Assembly: GCA_947650285.1 (NCBI GenBank)
Contig: CANTFL010000969.1
Location: 1-64,000, forward strand
Direction of reading: 5' to 3'
DNA length: 64,000 bases
From: Hyaloperonospora brassicae
Taxonomy: Eukaryota; Oomycota; Peronosporomycetes; Peronosporales; Peronosporaceae
In this document: positions 20,340-31,120 of the stretch, piece by piece
Layout: each line of letters begins with the position of its first letter
Position numbering within the stretch: position 1 is the stretch's first letter
Position numbers and translations under genes: made by a program
The notes under the pieces: model-generated
The model's input: the letters and a program-made list of their open reading frames with translations, nothing else
Database searches by the model: none
Told to the model about the DNA's origin: nothing

Positions 20340-21640
20340 TCGCCAAGATCGGCGATTGCATCAAGCTCCCCTTGATACCTTCAAATAAACGCTGGCACTC
20401 AGCGTTACATGACCACTTGAGGTTTTCCTGATGTTCCGTCATCTCGGCGTATTGCGCGAGTACTTGTGCAAGTACGCCGCTAGACCAATGAAATTCCGCA
20501 GTCTCTTGACATCGACTGACTGGCCAGTCGACGATCGCCTTGATCTTCTCGGGATCAGGGCGTACACCGTGTTTACCCACGATGCACCCAAGAAGTGGTA
20601 TTTCGATAGCCGCGAATATACACTTCTTGAGGTTGGCATACAACTCATGCTTGGTCATAAGTTGAAGAACCTAACGAGCATGTGGTCTGTGAACCTTCAC
20701 GTCCGTCTTTACATTGATAGCCCGTCTATGGACGAACACTTTGTCACGGTTATCTCGGTGCGAAATCCTGCAACGGTCTCAACCGATTTGTCACACATCT
20801 GTTGTATGTATCATGGGAGTTACTTATCCCATGTGGCATCACCGGCTACTCCCACAGCGTACCGCTGGGGGTACTCACTGCCGTGAACGGGATGTCCCGT
20901 TCATGTATCAGGATCTGATACAATCCACCCATCAGATCCATGGACGAGAAGATGTTACTCTTTGACATATCATCAGTGATTACGTCCTTCCTCGGTATCG
21001 GCGTCTGAGCCGGTACCCTTGCAGCATTCAATTTGTTGAATGCGTGCTCTATCCGCCACCCTCCTGTGGCCTTTCGCACACAGAAGGTCGGAGAGCTGTG
21101 AGGGAATCAATATCCCCTCACATGGCCCGCTGCTAAGCGATCGGCAAAGAACCTGTCGATCGCTAGCACCATTTCACGAGGCAGTGGCCACTGCTTCATG
21201 ACACAGTACTTCGAGCCCAGTCTGAGCTTGATCTCGTGCCGAGTGCTTTTGTCCTTAGGCAACTCGCAAGGTACGGATTCAGGGAACACATCCTTAAATT
21301 CGATCAAATCCTTATACAAAGGATTTGCCTGAAGTGACTCCCAGGATTGAGACATGTATCGCTCAATCCGAGTCTTCTCATCGAGTACACTTTCGTCCAT
21401 CGATGAGATTCTATAAACCCGTTCGTTCTCAACAAATACTGTGGCCGACCGAATATCGGCCACATACTCATCCTCCGTGACGCGTATGCAGATATGCTTG
21501 ACTTTGCCACTACGCAGATCACGCAGGAACTGTTTCGGTTCTAGCGTTGGCAATTGAGTTATCTCCGAAGTTAACTTCGGAGGCACAATCAGATCAAGCG
21601 AAAATGCTTCTACGCTTGATATGTCATTAACCAAGACGTT
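20340..21640 (-). pseudogene. Reverse transcriptase of element C
   Basis: The N-terminal part (to 21107) contains SLDLIVPPKLTSEITQLP and VPCELPKDKSTRHEIKLR and ends GHVRGY at a stop. A frame at 21079-20846 continues RKATGGWRIEHAFNKLNAA and FSSMDLMGGLYQIL, holding the first catalytic Asp. The stretch that should encode Tyr-Phe-Asp-Asp (near 20.76 kb) is scrambled by small indels, so polymerase activity is lost. The thumb (20658-20440) reads KHELYANLKKCIFA and KHGVRPDPEKIKAIVDWPV. The tract from about 21.05 to 21.64 kb is almost identical to element G at 27.41-28.01 kb, including the stop. Confidence 0.9.
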
Positions 21641-22162
21641 CATCATCTCGGTTACTTCCTGGGAACTTGCTTCCTCCGGTTGCTGAGGGCCTGATCCTTC
21701 AGAAAGTGACTCTTGAGGAATTCCTTCCTCAAGTACGTGGGGACTTATTCCCTCGACGTCTTCCAACGGTGGCTGTGCAACCACAGTCAGGCACCGATCC
21801 TCTACGGTCGACTCTCCAGTCGACCTAGGATTTCCATTTTGCCCCTTGGGGGCAACAGGTTTCTTTCTTCTAAGATGCTGCCCGCTAGGCATGCATCCAT
21901 GTCCCGGTCCACTCGACTTATTCGAGTGGTGGACCTTCGGAGCAGCCTGTACCTCTGTACAGCCGCCGGGAGCTTGCTCCACAGTGTAGTGATTAACTAC
22001 ACTGTGATCTTGTGCAGTCGTGCTAACGACCGTACCGCAAGTGAGGCCATCGTACTCACTCGCAGAACATCCACACGCTTGTGGAAGCTCCAAGATGTTC
22101 ATAAGATAGCCATCTGATGAACAAGCTGCAGGCATCTTCACGGATCGATGCTGCCAGCTCAC
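21641..22162 (-). pseudogene. Protease-RT linker of element C
   Basis: The frame from 22162 (WQHRSVKMPAACSSDGYLMN) is open and joins the RT N-terminus without a break. It is Ser/Pro/Glu-rich (GISPHVLEEGIPQESLSEGS), without a catalytic motif. It corresponds to the variable spacer between protease and RT in this lineage. Upstream it is separated from the protease by a stop after FDVIL. Confidence 0.7.
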
Positions 22163-22600
22163 CCTTGTCTCGTACTTTCTGAGCCAAAGAAATCACAGGA
22201 TGACATCAAATTTGTCATCCAGATCCAATACGATGAAGTCATCATCGTACTGTTCGCCCTCTAACGTGTAGTGGATTCCGACTACACGTTTCTCAACGGT
22301 TATCGATGCGCCTGTTGCAAGGCGCACCGTCATCCTTGTGAGGGGAATGTCGCGCTCAACGAACTTAAGCCTACGACCCTCTAGTGACTGGCGTACGAAC
22401 AAAGTTGTTCGACGCCCCACAGTCTACTAGGGCACGAAGCGACAAATCATTTGTCGCTTCCAACTTCAAGGTGATGAGCGAAACGTCATCACCAGGTGCA
22501 GAGACACACGATGATTGTGTATCTGGAGCAACTTTCGTCAAGAGATTTGCAAATTCTATTGAGGTTGCTGGATCAGTAGGGCGCCCCCCCTACTGACCCC
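22163..22600 (-). pseudogene. Retropepsin-like protease of element C
   Basis: The minus strand reads SLRALVDCGASNNFVR; Asp-Cys-Gly-Ala is a recognised variant of the retroviral Asp-Thr/Ser-Gly active site. A frameshift about ten codons later leads into 22420-22193: RQSLEGRRLKFVERDIPL, then VVGIHYTLEGEQYDDDFIVL and LDDKFDVIL. The Gly after FDVIL is replaced by a stop, followed by WLRKYETRVSWQH. The enzyme would mature Gag-Pol. Element G (about 26.9-27.2 kb) and a fragment at 57.5 kb carry the same domain. Confidence 0.8.
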
Positions 22601-23724
22601 AACCATTTTTAATGGTCCGTCTCGCTGTTGCGGCTTCGCAACAGCGCTGGACCCACGCCCATTGCCCTTTCTGGCAAATGGTCGTTCATTTCGCTCAGTA
22701 CCGTTTGGTACTGGGCGTGGAGCACTATACTCGTATGCGTAGTGCCCTAACTTCTTGCAGAGATTGCACTTCTTCAATCGCTTGTTGTTAGAAGCGCGAG
22801 GTCTCTTGATCTCAACATAGCAGAGGTCCATTGGTTCTGGACCTCCGATCACTTGTCATCTCGGTGGACGATAAAAGTTTAAGCTAGCATGAGCCTGTCT
22901 CATACTAAAGTCTTCCTGTTCCGCGGCTGATATCGCATCTTCCAGCGTATTCAGCTCAAGGCGGAACAGGTGGCTCCTGACGGGCCCCTCTGCGAGCCCT
23001 TGCATGAACACCGTAATCAACGTGTGTTCATGAACTGGGTCAGCACTTATACTACTCGCAAATAGTCGTATATGTTGTGCGTAAGCGTGCCCATCACGCT
23101 TACCCTGCTTGAGTTTCAGGAGCTCTGAACGAGCTCTGAACTCAGCCCGTGGCGGCTCAAACGTTTGTCTGAGCCGGGCCTTGAAGTCATCTAGCGACCT
23201 AAACACATTTGGGTCATACTCTCGAGTCCCAGGGACCAAGTTTTGGCACGCCCTGCCAAGTGGGTCTGAGCAAATGTGAGTTTTATTTGCTCATCTTCGA
23301 CGCGACGAGCCCTTAGGGCTCTGTCGAGTTCGACAAACCATAGTAACAGGGAGTCTTCCGGGACTCCACTGTGCTTGGAGATGTCAACCTTCATGACCTC
23401 GGGACGACGCGCATGCGCCGTCCCGCCCACAGCAGCATGGAATTGCTGCTGTCTCAACAGCTCCGTCTGTTGAGCACCGAGTTCTCTCAACTGCTCGGCC
23501 TGTTGAGAGCCTTGCTGGTGAAGCAAGGCTACTTTCTCCCTCTCGAGAGCAAGTTCATTCTGAATGAACTTGGCGATAGCGGCATGTTGTTGGTCTCTGT
23601 CTAGAGACTCCAACATGGTGCTGACGACGAGTTCGCCTACGGTAGAACTCATTGTTCTACCGCACCCCATTGATGTCACTAAATGGATAAAACCTTCACG
23701 TGGCGTGAAATGTTTCTTCTTCAT
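22601..23724 (-). pseudogene. Gag of element C
   Basis: Translation likely begins at the ATG at 23724 or at the in-frame MSSTVGELVV about 24 codons later. A Gln-rich coiled coil follows (HQQGSQQAEQLRELGAQQTE), then the Retrotrans_gag core (DISKHSGVPEDSLLLWFVEL; AGRAKTWSLGL). A frameshift near 23.23 kb leads into FRSLDDFKARLRQTFEPPRA and HIRLFASSISADPVHEHTL. A TGA after RPPR (about 22.86 kb) precedes a knuckle, CNLCKKLGHYAYEY, in which the last Cys is Tyr. The pattern is otherwise CX2CX4HX4C. Gag forms the particle and binds RNA. Confidence 0.85.
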
Positions 23725-23762
23725 CCAACATGTTCATGTTGGATGATGTGGTCCTTGGAAGG

Positions 23763-23780
23763 ACTACAAAGTGCTACCAG
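23763..23780 (-). other. Primer binding site of element C
   Basis: Right after the 5' LTR the minus strand reads CTGGTAGCACTTTGTAGTCC. The TGG start pairs with a tRNA CCA end. The same sequence follows the 5' LTR of element G at 25625, and its first nine bases are shared with element F. Confidence 0.75.
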
Positions 23781-23781
23781 G

Positions 23782-24174
23782 TGTAACGGGGCACACCCTT
23801 GCGTGAACTTAAAGCAAGGGTATCGGTGCCCCGACAGACGTACACGTGGCAAGCGAGGAAGCGTAGGTAGGGTAAAAGCAGAACTGTTTTATTAATATAA
23901 TTAAGTCTACAACCACTGTCTCTCTGTTTGACTTAACTTAATTATGTTAGTATAACTAAACGTATGATGACGTCTACTCACCACCCATTGCGCGCGTCTA
24001 GCAGCGATTGGTGGGTTAGATACCATCACGATATCAATCAATGAGTAGACCCTTCGGTCATCGTCAACAACATCATCATGATCTGTCATATTGTTAACAG
24101 AATTTTCAACGTATTATTCTGTATAGTCATTTTAGCCATAATGACAAAATCATGTAACGAGCTACCCCGTTACA
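23782..24174 (-). repeat. 5' LTR of element C
   Basis: It runs TGTAACGGGG to CCCCGTTACA, with perfect inverted ends. Internal sequence (AATTAAGTCTACAACCACTG) matches the element G LTR rather than the partner LTR at 16221 (AATCAAGTCTTTTAACTACTG). This LTR should hold the promoter for the element's sense RNA, but no motif is clear. Confidence 0.9.
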
Positions 24175-25179
24175 ACAGCGACGGGTCCATATGGTGGCAA
24201 GAAGCGTCGGAGCTAGTAGATTTGATGTTATATACATTATATTGCGTGTTGCGAAGCTGCTATTCTGCTCCCATGCCGGAAGATCGAATACCGGCGATAT
24301 AACCAATACCGCCTCAGCATTATGACATTTAAAATCAAGACGCGGTACTTTATAGTGCTCGCCAGGTGACTTGTCATCGCAAACCGCCGCTAAAACATAC
24401 GAATGCGTGCTGCCCAGTTTACATCTGTGAGACTCGCCATTCCAACTGCGTACTAAAATACCTCGTCGTGTCGCCGTGCACTAGCATTTGCATACTAATG
24501 AAGGTATCCTTGTGAGCAGATAAATTGAAATATCAATTTTGCCTCAACTTGGTTAAATCCTTTAGCTAGGCTATTGATATGGTCGATACACTATGTTCAA
24601 CACGTGCAAAAACTGGCGTGCATAATGCATCGAAACTTATGGTCATCGACGTGTGCCGAATTCTTTGACGTGCCCCTCCACTCGAGGTACGCTGAGGCTC
24701 ACCTCCTGTAAATTGTTATTCATTGCCTACGACAGCACTCTCACCCATATAGCAAAAAGCAGCATATCCATCGGGAAACCTCGCCATTTGCCTGACAGGA
24801 CATTCCGCGGCTCCGGCATCTCGCCATTGACGACAAAATTGAGCTACAGGACCATTATGCATGTTGCGTGTCATGGCCACAAACGCCTCTAAGAAACCAA
24901 ATTGTTGAAGAGCTAATGATAAAATAGTAAATGTCAGCCGTATCATACACTTTCTAGGAATTGATTTAGATGATTGCTCTACACTGCATCAACGCAACTG
25001 CTGGCCTAGGTTATGCCGTGTTCAAGTCCGCCAATGACACTATAACTGATTCGCTCAGCTAACGTCCATGATCAAAGCCTTTTTGTAAGAACTTTGTATA
25101 CTCTAAATTCTTGCACTTATATAGCCACATCTTTCAAAAATAATTGTGGCCTTTTTAAAGAAAGGAGATAGGTCGGTCA
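24175..25179 (-). other. Spacer with weak copia-like traces
   Basis: On the minus strand near 24.45-24.4 kb a frame reads LVHGDTTRYFST, then FVCFSGGLR and QVTWRAL across stops, reminiscent of the D-W-x-G-D...R-S-T-S-G and V-S-W-R segments of copia RNase H. Near 25.05 kb LAERI resembles a copia integrase motif. The distance between them is too short for an intact element. These are suggestive matches only; no gene is supported. Confidence 0.25.
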
Positions 25180-25622
25180 TGAAACGGGGTGGGCCCATTA
25201 CATGTAAATTGGTACGAATGTATCAATTTTTCAAATATTATCTATTTCGATAATATTCATTCCACATCACTCGAGAATAGGTGGTCTTGGCGGAATATTA
25301 CCCAAGACAGCAATATTCTTGGGTGATCGACTTATTGGCTAACGTATACGGTACATCAACCAAGTTAACCACCAATCGCTGCTGGACGCGCGCAATGAGT
25401 GGTGAGTAGACGTCGTCATACATTCAGTTAGATATGTAGAATTAAGTTAAGTCAAACAGAGAGACAGTGGTTGTAGACTTAATTATATTAATGTAAAAGT
25501 TATACTTTTCCCTAAGGTAGTGTTGCCTCTTTCATAACTACCGATTTCTCGGTTGCCTCGTGAACGCTTGTCGGTGCACGATATTCTTGCATTAAGTTTA
25601 CGCAAGGGTGTGCCCCGTTACA
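25180..25622 (+). repeat. 5' LTR of element G
   Basis: It begins TGAAACGGGG (mutated from TGTAACGGGG) and ends CCCCGTTACA. It is related to the 23782 LTR but about 50 bp longer. It includes hairpins such as AATATTATC/GATAATATT and GTCTTGG/CCAAGAC. The 3' LTR of the same element (34644) matches its first 230 bp closely. Confidence 0.85.
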
Positions 25623-25624
25623 CC

Positions 25625-25643
25625 TGGTAGCACTTTGTAGTCC
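25625..25643 (+). other. Primer binding site of element G
   Basis: TGGTAGCACTTTGTAGTCC follows the LTR after two bases, identical to the site in element C. Confidence 0.75.
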
Positions 25644-25672
25644 TTCCAGCGACCACCTCCACATCATCCACC

Positions 25673-26860
25673 ATGAACATGTTGGATAATGAGGAGGCCT
25701 TTCATGTCACGCGTGAGGGGTTTAACCATTTTAATTACATTGAATGGAGTTCGGTAGAACGTACGAATAAATACCGTAGGCGAAACCGCCATTAGCGTCA
25801 TGTTGGAGTCTGTTGACAGAGACTAACAAAATGCCGAAATATACAGGTTCATTGAAATTTAACTTTTCGCCGAAAGAGATAAAGTATACTTGCTATACTA
25901 ACAAATTTCTCGACAGGCCGAGCAATTATAGAAAAACTCGGTGCTCAACAGACAGAGATGTTGATACCAAATCAATTCAATGCTGCTATATGTGGGACGA
26001 CACAAACGCATCGTCCAGAAATCCTAAAGATACCAATCCCCAATTACGGGGGATCTGAGATAGAGTCCCTGTTGTTATAATTTGTCCAACTCGACAGAGT
26101 AAAAAAAGCACGTCGTATTGAAGTTTAGCAAATAAAATCACGCTTTCCACAAACACACTTCGCGGTACGTTCCAAGACTTGGGCCATAGAGCTCAAGATG
26201 AACGACCAAAATGCGTTTCAGTTGCTTGAAGTCTTTAACACACGGCTTATACAAACGCTTGAATTGCCACAGGCTGAGTTCAAGACTCGATAAGAGCTCC
26301 TGAATCTTAATCAGGGTAAGCGTGATGTGCAAGCATACGCTTAGCATTTACGACTCCTTAAGAAAAGGAGAAATGCTAACTCAGTACATGAACACACTTT
26401 GATTACTGTGTTCATGCAAGAAATCGAAGACGGACCCGTCAGGAATCGCCCGTTACGCTTAGAGATGAAAATTCCTATATAATCTATCTCATCTTTTAAT
26501 AAGGAGAACTTAAGCATGAGAAAGGCTCATGCTAGCTCGAGCTCGTTCTGCCCGCCAAGCCGATAAGAGATCGGGGGTCCAGAACCAATGGACCCCTGTT
26601 ATGTTATGAGCAAGATCCCTCTCTCTTCAGACAACAAGCGACTGAAGAAGTGCAATCGCTGCAAGAATTTGGGACAATACGCTTATGAGTGTAGTGCGTC
26701 ATGCCCACAACTTAACAGTACTGAGCGAAATGGACGACCATTTGCCAGAAACGGCAATGGGCGTAAGTCCAACGCTGTTGCGAAATCGCAACAGCTAAGC
26801 TGACAATCAAACAAATGGTCAAGGTCAGTAGGGGTGAAGCGCCCTACTGATTCAGCATCC
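25673..26860 (+). pseudogene. Gag of element G
   Basis: The start region ATGAACATGTTGGATAATG parallels element C (MNMLD). The capsid part is broken into short frames between 25.8 and 26.5 kb. The knuckle region is open at 26588-26803: KRLKKCNRCKNLGQYAYEC, where the zinc-binding His is Gln while all three Cys are kept. In element C the His is kept and the last Cys is lost, so the two copies decayed independently here. Confidence 0.75.
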
Positions 26861-26899
26861 TCAAGAGAATTTGCAAAACTCTTTACAAACGTTGATCCA

Positions 26900-27210
26900 G
26901 ATTCACAATATTTGTTTGTCTCTGCACCTGGTGATGAGATATCACTCATCAACTCAAAGTTGGTAGCGACAACAGATTTGTCACTTCGTGCTCTCATTGA
27001 CTGTGGGGAGTAGAACAACTCTGTTTTTCGCCAGTCCTTTGAGGGTCGTAGTCTCAAGTTCTTGAGCGCCCCGTTATCCATCGAGGATGACGGTATATCT
27101 TGCCACAGACGCATCGATAATGATCGCGAAACGTATTGTAGGTATCCACTACACGTTGAAGGTAAAACCCTGTTGCCTTTAAAGAGCAACACGGCCATCC
27201 TAGGTCGATT
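26900..27210 (+). pseudogene. Protease remnant of element G
   Basis: The plus strand reads LVATTDLSLRALIDCGE, with Asp-Cys-Gly of the retropepsin active site, then a stop and FRQSFEGRSLKFL. The remainder is shifted (VGIHYTLKVKP region at about 27.14 kb). It ends near a segment matching the linker of element C (GRLKSRP). Not functional. Confidence 0.65.
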
Positions 27211-27420
27211 GAAGAGCCGACCGTAGAGGATCGGTACCTGACTGTGGTTGCACAGCCACAGTCAAAAGATGTCGAGGGAGTAAGTCCCCACGTACTTGAG
27301 GAAGGACTTCCTCAAGAGTCTCATGCTGAGGGATAAGGACCTCAGCGTCCGTACGGAAACAAGTTCCCAGGAAGCAGCCGAGGCGCTGAACGTCTTAGTT
27401 GATTACAGATCAAGCTGTGG

Positions 27421-28201
27421 ATGCATTACTCGCTTGATCTGATTGTGCCTCCGAAGTTAACTTCGGAGATAACTCAATTGCCAACGCTAGAACCGAAACA
27501 GTTCCTGCGTGATCTGCGTAGTGGCAAAGTCAAGCATATCTGCATACGCGTCACGGAGGATGAGTATATGGCCGATATTCGGTCGGCCACAGTATTTGTT
27601 GAGAACGAACGGGTTTATAGAATCTCATCGATGGAGGAAAGTGTACTCGATGAGAAGACTCGGATTGAGCGATACATGTCTCAATCCTGGGAGTCACTTC
27701 AGGCAAATCCTTTGTATAAGGATTTGATCGAATTTAAGGATGTGTTCCCTGAATCCGTACCTTGCGAGTTGCCTAAGGACAAAAGCACTCGGCACGAGAT
27801 CAAGCTCAGACTGGGCTCAAAGTACTGTGTCATGAAGCAGTGGCCACTGCCTCGTGAAATGGTGCTAGCGATCGACAGGTTCTTTGCCGATCGCTTAGCA
27901 GCGGGCCATGTGAGGGGATATTGATTCCCTCACAGCTCTCCGACCTTCTGTGTGCGAAAGGCCACAGGAGGGTGGCGGATAGAGCACGCATTCAACAAGT
28001 TGAATGCTGCAACGGTACCATCTCAGACGCCAATGCCAAGAAAGAACGATATCATAGATGGCATGTCAAAGAGTAACATTTTCTCGTCCATGGATCTGAT
28101 GGGTGGATTGTATCAGATCCTGATGCATGAACGGGACATCCCGTACGCAGCAGTGAGAAGTCCCAGCAGTATACTCGTAGAGTGGCTAGTGTAGCCACAG
28201 G
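27421..28201 (+). pseudogene. Reverse transcriptase N-terminal half of element G
   Basis: The frame 27421-27924 differs from element C at only two residues over about 165 codons and ends at the same stop after GHVRGY. A second frame (27952-28194) reads RKATGGWRIEHAFNKLNAAT and FSSMDLMGGLYQILMHERD, with the first catalytic Asp. It then reaches VEWLV and is cut by the solo LTR inside the conserved Met-Pro-Gln-Gly-Leu-Ser-Asn-Ala motif. Divergence from element C rises beyond about 28.01 kb. Confidence 0.9.
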
Positions 28202-30186
28202 TGTGGTAAAGTCACTAATCGAAATTTTGGGACGTAAGTCGGTGACCACCAAGTTAAGACGTCACTTTCTGGCGGAAATGATACCAAGTGATCCAGCGAT
28301 CCAATAGAAGATGCAAGATGATCCAAAGGGGGATCAGTGATCCGATCCAACTATCGCCAGAATGATGGAAATGGAACGATCGAAGACGAGGCGTAGAGAG
28401 GGATGATTTCCATGGAACGATCTGAGGCGACGCGTAAAAAGGAGTTATTTTGAGGGTGCGATCTGAGACAAGGGAAGGGGTGAAGTAAAGCGACACACCT
28501 GAAGGTTGGTCAAGGACAAAAATGTTGATGCTAAAGCAGGTGACGACTGGTTCACGAATGTACACGCGAGCGTCTCTTGATTTACGAACGTGTGGAACGT
28601 CAAATTGACCGCTATCGGCAGCGATCGTGGATACCGTGTCAGAATTATATTAAGAAAGGTGCATCTGGGACCAGGCGGATCTATGTGATTCTGTAACGAA
28701 GGTTCAACATCCTGCAGATCGGTGATATTTTTTAGCGGTACCACAATGGGAGTACTTATTTTGATTAATTATAGCTCGATCTGCAAGTGTAAAAACTCAT
28801 GGAAGTCCAGGGAACTATTTCAAGACGTGTAAATGGTCTCGTTTATCAGAAAAACCATGAAGAATGTTATCGGAGAACGTAAAATGAGCAGAAGAACATC
28901 TACTGCTGAATTGTATCGTGTTGATCCTCAACAGTCTCGAATTGGGTATCAGATAGGTCATGTTTCCTGTTGGTTATGGATAAATCGCTGATGAAACTTC
29001 CGGATCATGAGAAAAATACTCGATAGAGATACTTGAGTGATGTATTAGAAGTTCAGACAAGAAGAGCCAGTGGAAGCTGGTTGAATCGACGCCGCAAAAT
29101 GACTTCGGATACATTTGGAATTTTGGATCATATATTGGTACTGTGGCGCTAAGAACGGGTATTTGCTACTATATTTGAGATTTAGGCTAATTTGGTGTTT
29201 TGGGTACGAAAGCTGGGATACTAGCGCTATCATTGAAGTACAAGTCACGAAATTTAGACACGTGTTCAAGCGGAAGATCCGGTATAAGGGTATTACGGGT
29301 TTAGAGAACGACCTACGGTAATTAATAGGTGTAAAGAGTGTTGGCTAGTATTTTAGTTGGGTAGTAAACAAACCTAAACTCTACCTTTTCTACTCATGAC
29401 GCGCGTCCCCCCTTTTTTTTTCGGGGAGAGGTTGTTTGGCTTCCACGGCGACTCAGGTCACGCGTGTTCCAAGGACATTGAATACCGATCTTGGATTGTT
29501 GGCTAAGGTCGAGAAGAGCGGCTCCAGGAAATTTGGTTTGAATCGATCAAGCACTCACACTCAACTCAATTGCAAGGGTAGCAGCAACTACGGTAAAAGA
29601 CTGGACACAGAATCGCAAGACGGCTTACGTGGTCAGAAGATATCTGGACAAGGAGTTCAAGATAAGACCGATTAAGATTGAAGCGACCTACAGAATCGAT
29701 CGGCGTGTATCATTTTGGCGAAACGGCAAACCTATCTGGGCAAAGCTGCGTACCTTCGATAGGATCGGCCGATCCCAAGACCAAATCAACAGACCCCAAA
29801 AACAAAACTATCATTTGGTGATTAAAGATTTCTACATAGCAAAAACCCCAATCCAAAGTAAATCAAGATCGCTGTGATCCAAGATCAAGATCGGGACGTC
29901 TCCAAATAGTGATCACCGCGACTCAAGACCAATATCTCAGAACCCTGTTCGTGGTGTGAAGCTTTCCGCATCAAAAGCGAACTATCAACCTCAAAATATA
30001 AGCGATTTCGACATCTTATAAGGACATTATGAAGAGCTCTATCCAGTTCAACCGACAGGTACACAAGGCGAGCACAAGGCTATAATGCAAGGCTCGTGTC
30101 GTAGTACGCCCCCGTGAGTCGGCAAGTCTTGTCAAGTAAAAGATCGACCCTCACACAAGCGATTTCGTGATATGTACTTCACCACA
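28202..30186 (+). repeat. A-type solo LTR inserted in RT of element G
   Basis: The insert is 1985 bp, begins TGTGGTAAAG and ends TTCACCACA, so its ends are inverted TGTGGT...ACCACA. It is flanked by CAGG on both sides (28198-28201 and 30187-30190), a 4-bp target duplication. Removing it restores the RT motif across the junction. Its left end matches the LTR at 9075. It is GATC-rich near 28.29-28.35 and 29.74-29.94 kb. A solo LTR forms when the two LTRs of a full element recombine. Internal frames (29436-29675, 29629-29877) are not recognised. Confidence 0.85.
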
Positions 30187-30645
30187 CAGGCACTGAGTAA
30201 CGCCCTGCTCCTCTAAATTATTGTGTGACAAATCTGCTGAGACCGGTGCAGGATTTCGCACCAAGTTACATGACTATACGTTCGTCCATAGCCCAGCTAT
30301 GGACGGAAAGTCAGATGTAGAAGCTTACAGAACACACGCTCGTCGAGTTCTTCAACGTATGCGTAAGCATAAATTGTACGTTAACCTCAAGAAGTGTATA
30401 TTCGCCGCTAGGGAGAAAAAACTTCTTGGGGGCGTTGCGGGTAAACACGGCGCACACATATATCCCGAAAAGATTAGGGCTCTCACCGACTGGCCTGTGC
30501 TAGTCGATGTCAAGAGACTTTGTAAGCTCCTCAGTCTAGCGACATACTTGCACAAGTACTTGCGCAACTACGCCGCGATAAGTTCTCATCTTACTTGTTT
30601 TCTGACATTGATGTGCAGTGGTCATGATACTCTGCCTAGCAGCGT
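30187..30645 (+). pseudogene. Reverse transcriptase C-terminal half of element G
   Basis: It resumes directly after the solo LTR with the rest of the Gln-Gly-Leu-Ser-Asn-Ala motif and a broken Cys-Val-Thr-Asn segment. The Tyr-Phe-Asp-Asp site is lost to mutation just before FVHSPAMDGKSDVEAYRTHA. The thumb is clear: KHKLYVNLKKCIFAAREKKL and KHGAHIYPEKIRALTDWPV, then LATYLHKYLRNYA. Confidence 0.85.
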
Positions 30646-31120
30646 TTAATTTTAGGTATTGCGCAGAGCGTGACGCAATCGCTCATTCTGGCGGTCGCAG
30701 ATCAGGATAGACCGTTCCATGTGGTCTTAACATCAGCGATTTTGCAATCCGCTGTGCACTGAAGCAATCTAATATAGGTGGTGCCGAGTGCTTCATCTGT
30801 ATAAATTGTGTCAGCTGCAAGGAGCTGAGCGTAATTACTTTGTACATCACTAGGTACTCCTTGCCATGAAGTACGCACGGAATATTTTGTTTGTCGATCT
30901 TTTGGGAGATAGACCGTTCCTTGTCCATACGGACCATGTTTAACTACGCACGGCCATAAAAATTACACACCGCTCGCAAATAATGGCGAAGTGGTTGTCT
31001 GTCTTCACGGAGTACAATTTATCCGTCGGGTATAAAATAGGATGACTGAACGTAGTCGCTGACGCCCTATCGCGCCGAACCTATTTTGAGTCGGGCGCGC
31101 AATTTAACAGTGAAGATAAG
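30646..31120 (+). pseudogene. RNase H remnant of element G
   Basis: Highly broken, but nucleotide similarity to element C RNase H is visible, including the AAGTACGCACGG and GATCTTTTGGGAGATAGACCG stretches and a terminal DALSRR-like piece (GCTGACGCCCTATCGCGCCGA). No frame longer than about 40 codons survives in the sense direction. Confidence 0.6.

Larger units (their letters stand above)
16221..24174 (-). mobile_element. C-type Ty3/gypsy element with both LTRs
   Basis: Two LTRs (391 and 393 bp) bracket 7.2 kb that reads gag, protease, RT, RNase H, integrase and chromodomain on the minus strand. Primer site and polypurine tract are in the right places. Frameshifts and stops in every domain make it inactive, but it is far better preserved than elements D or E. 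No target duplication is visible, and the two LTRs belong to different subtypes (see findings). Perfect short hairpins occur every 25-40 bp along the whole element. Two plus-strand coding stretches lie between the 3' LTR and the end of pol. Confidence 0.9.

Noticed and set aside
29436..29877. Overlapping plus-strand frames as a gene within the solo LTR
   Set aside because: They lie wholly within the LTR defined by inverted ends and target duplication and show no domain or conserved start.
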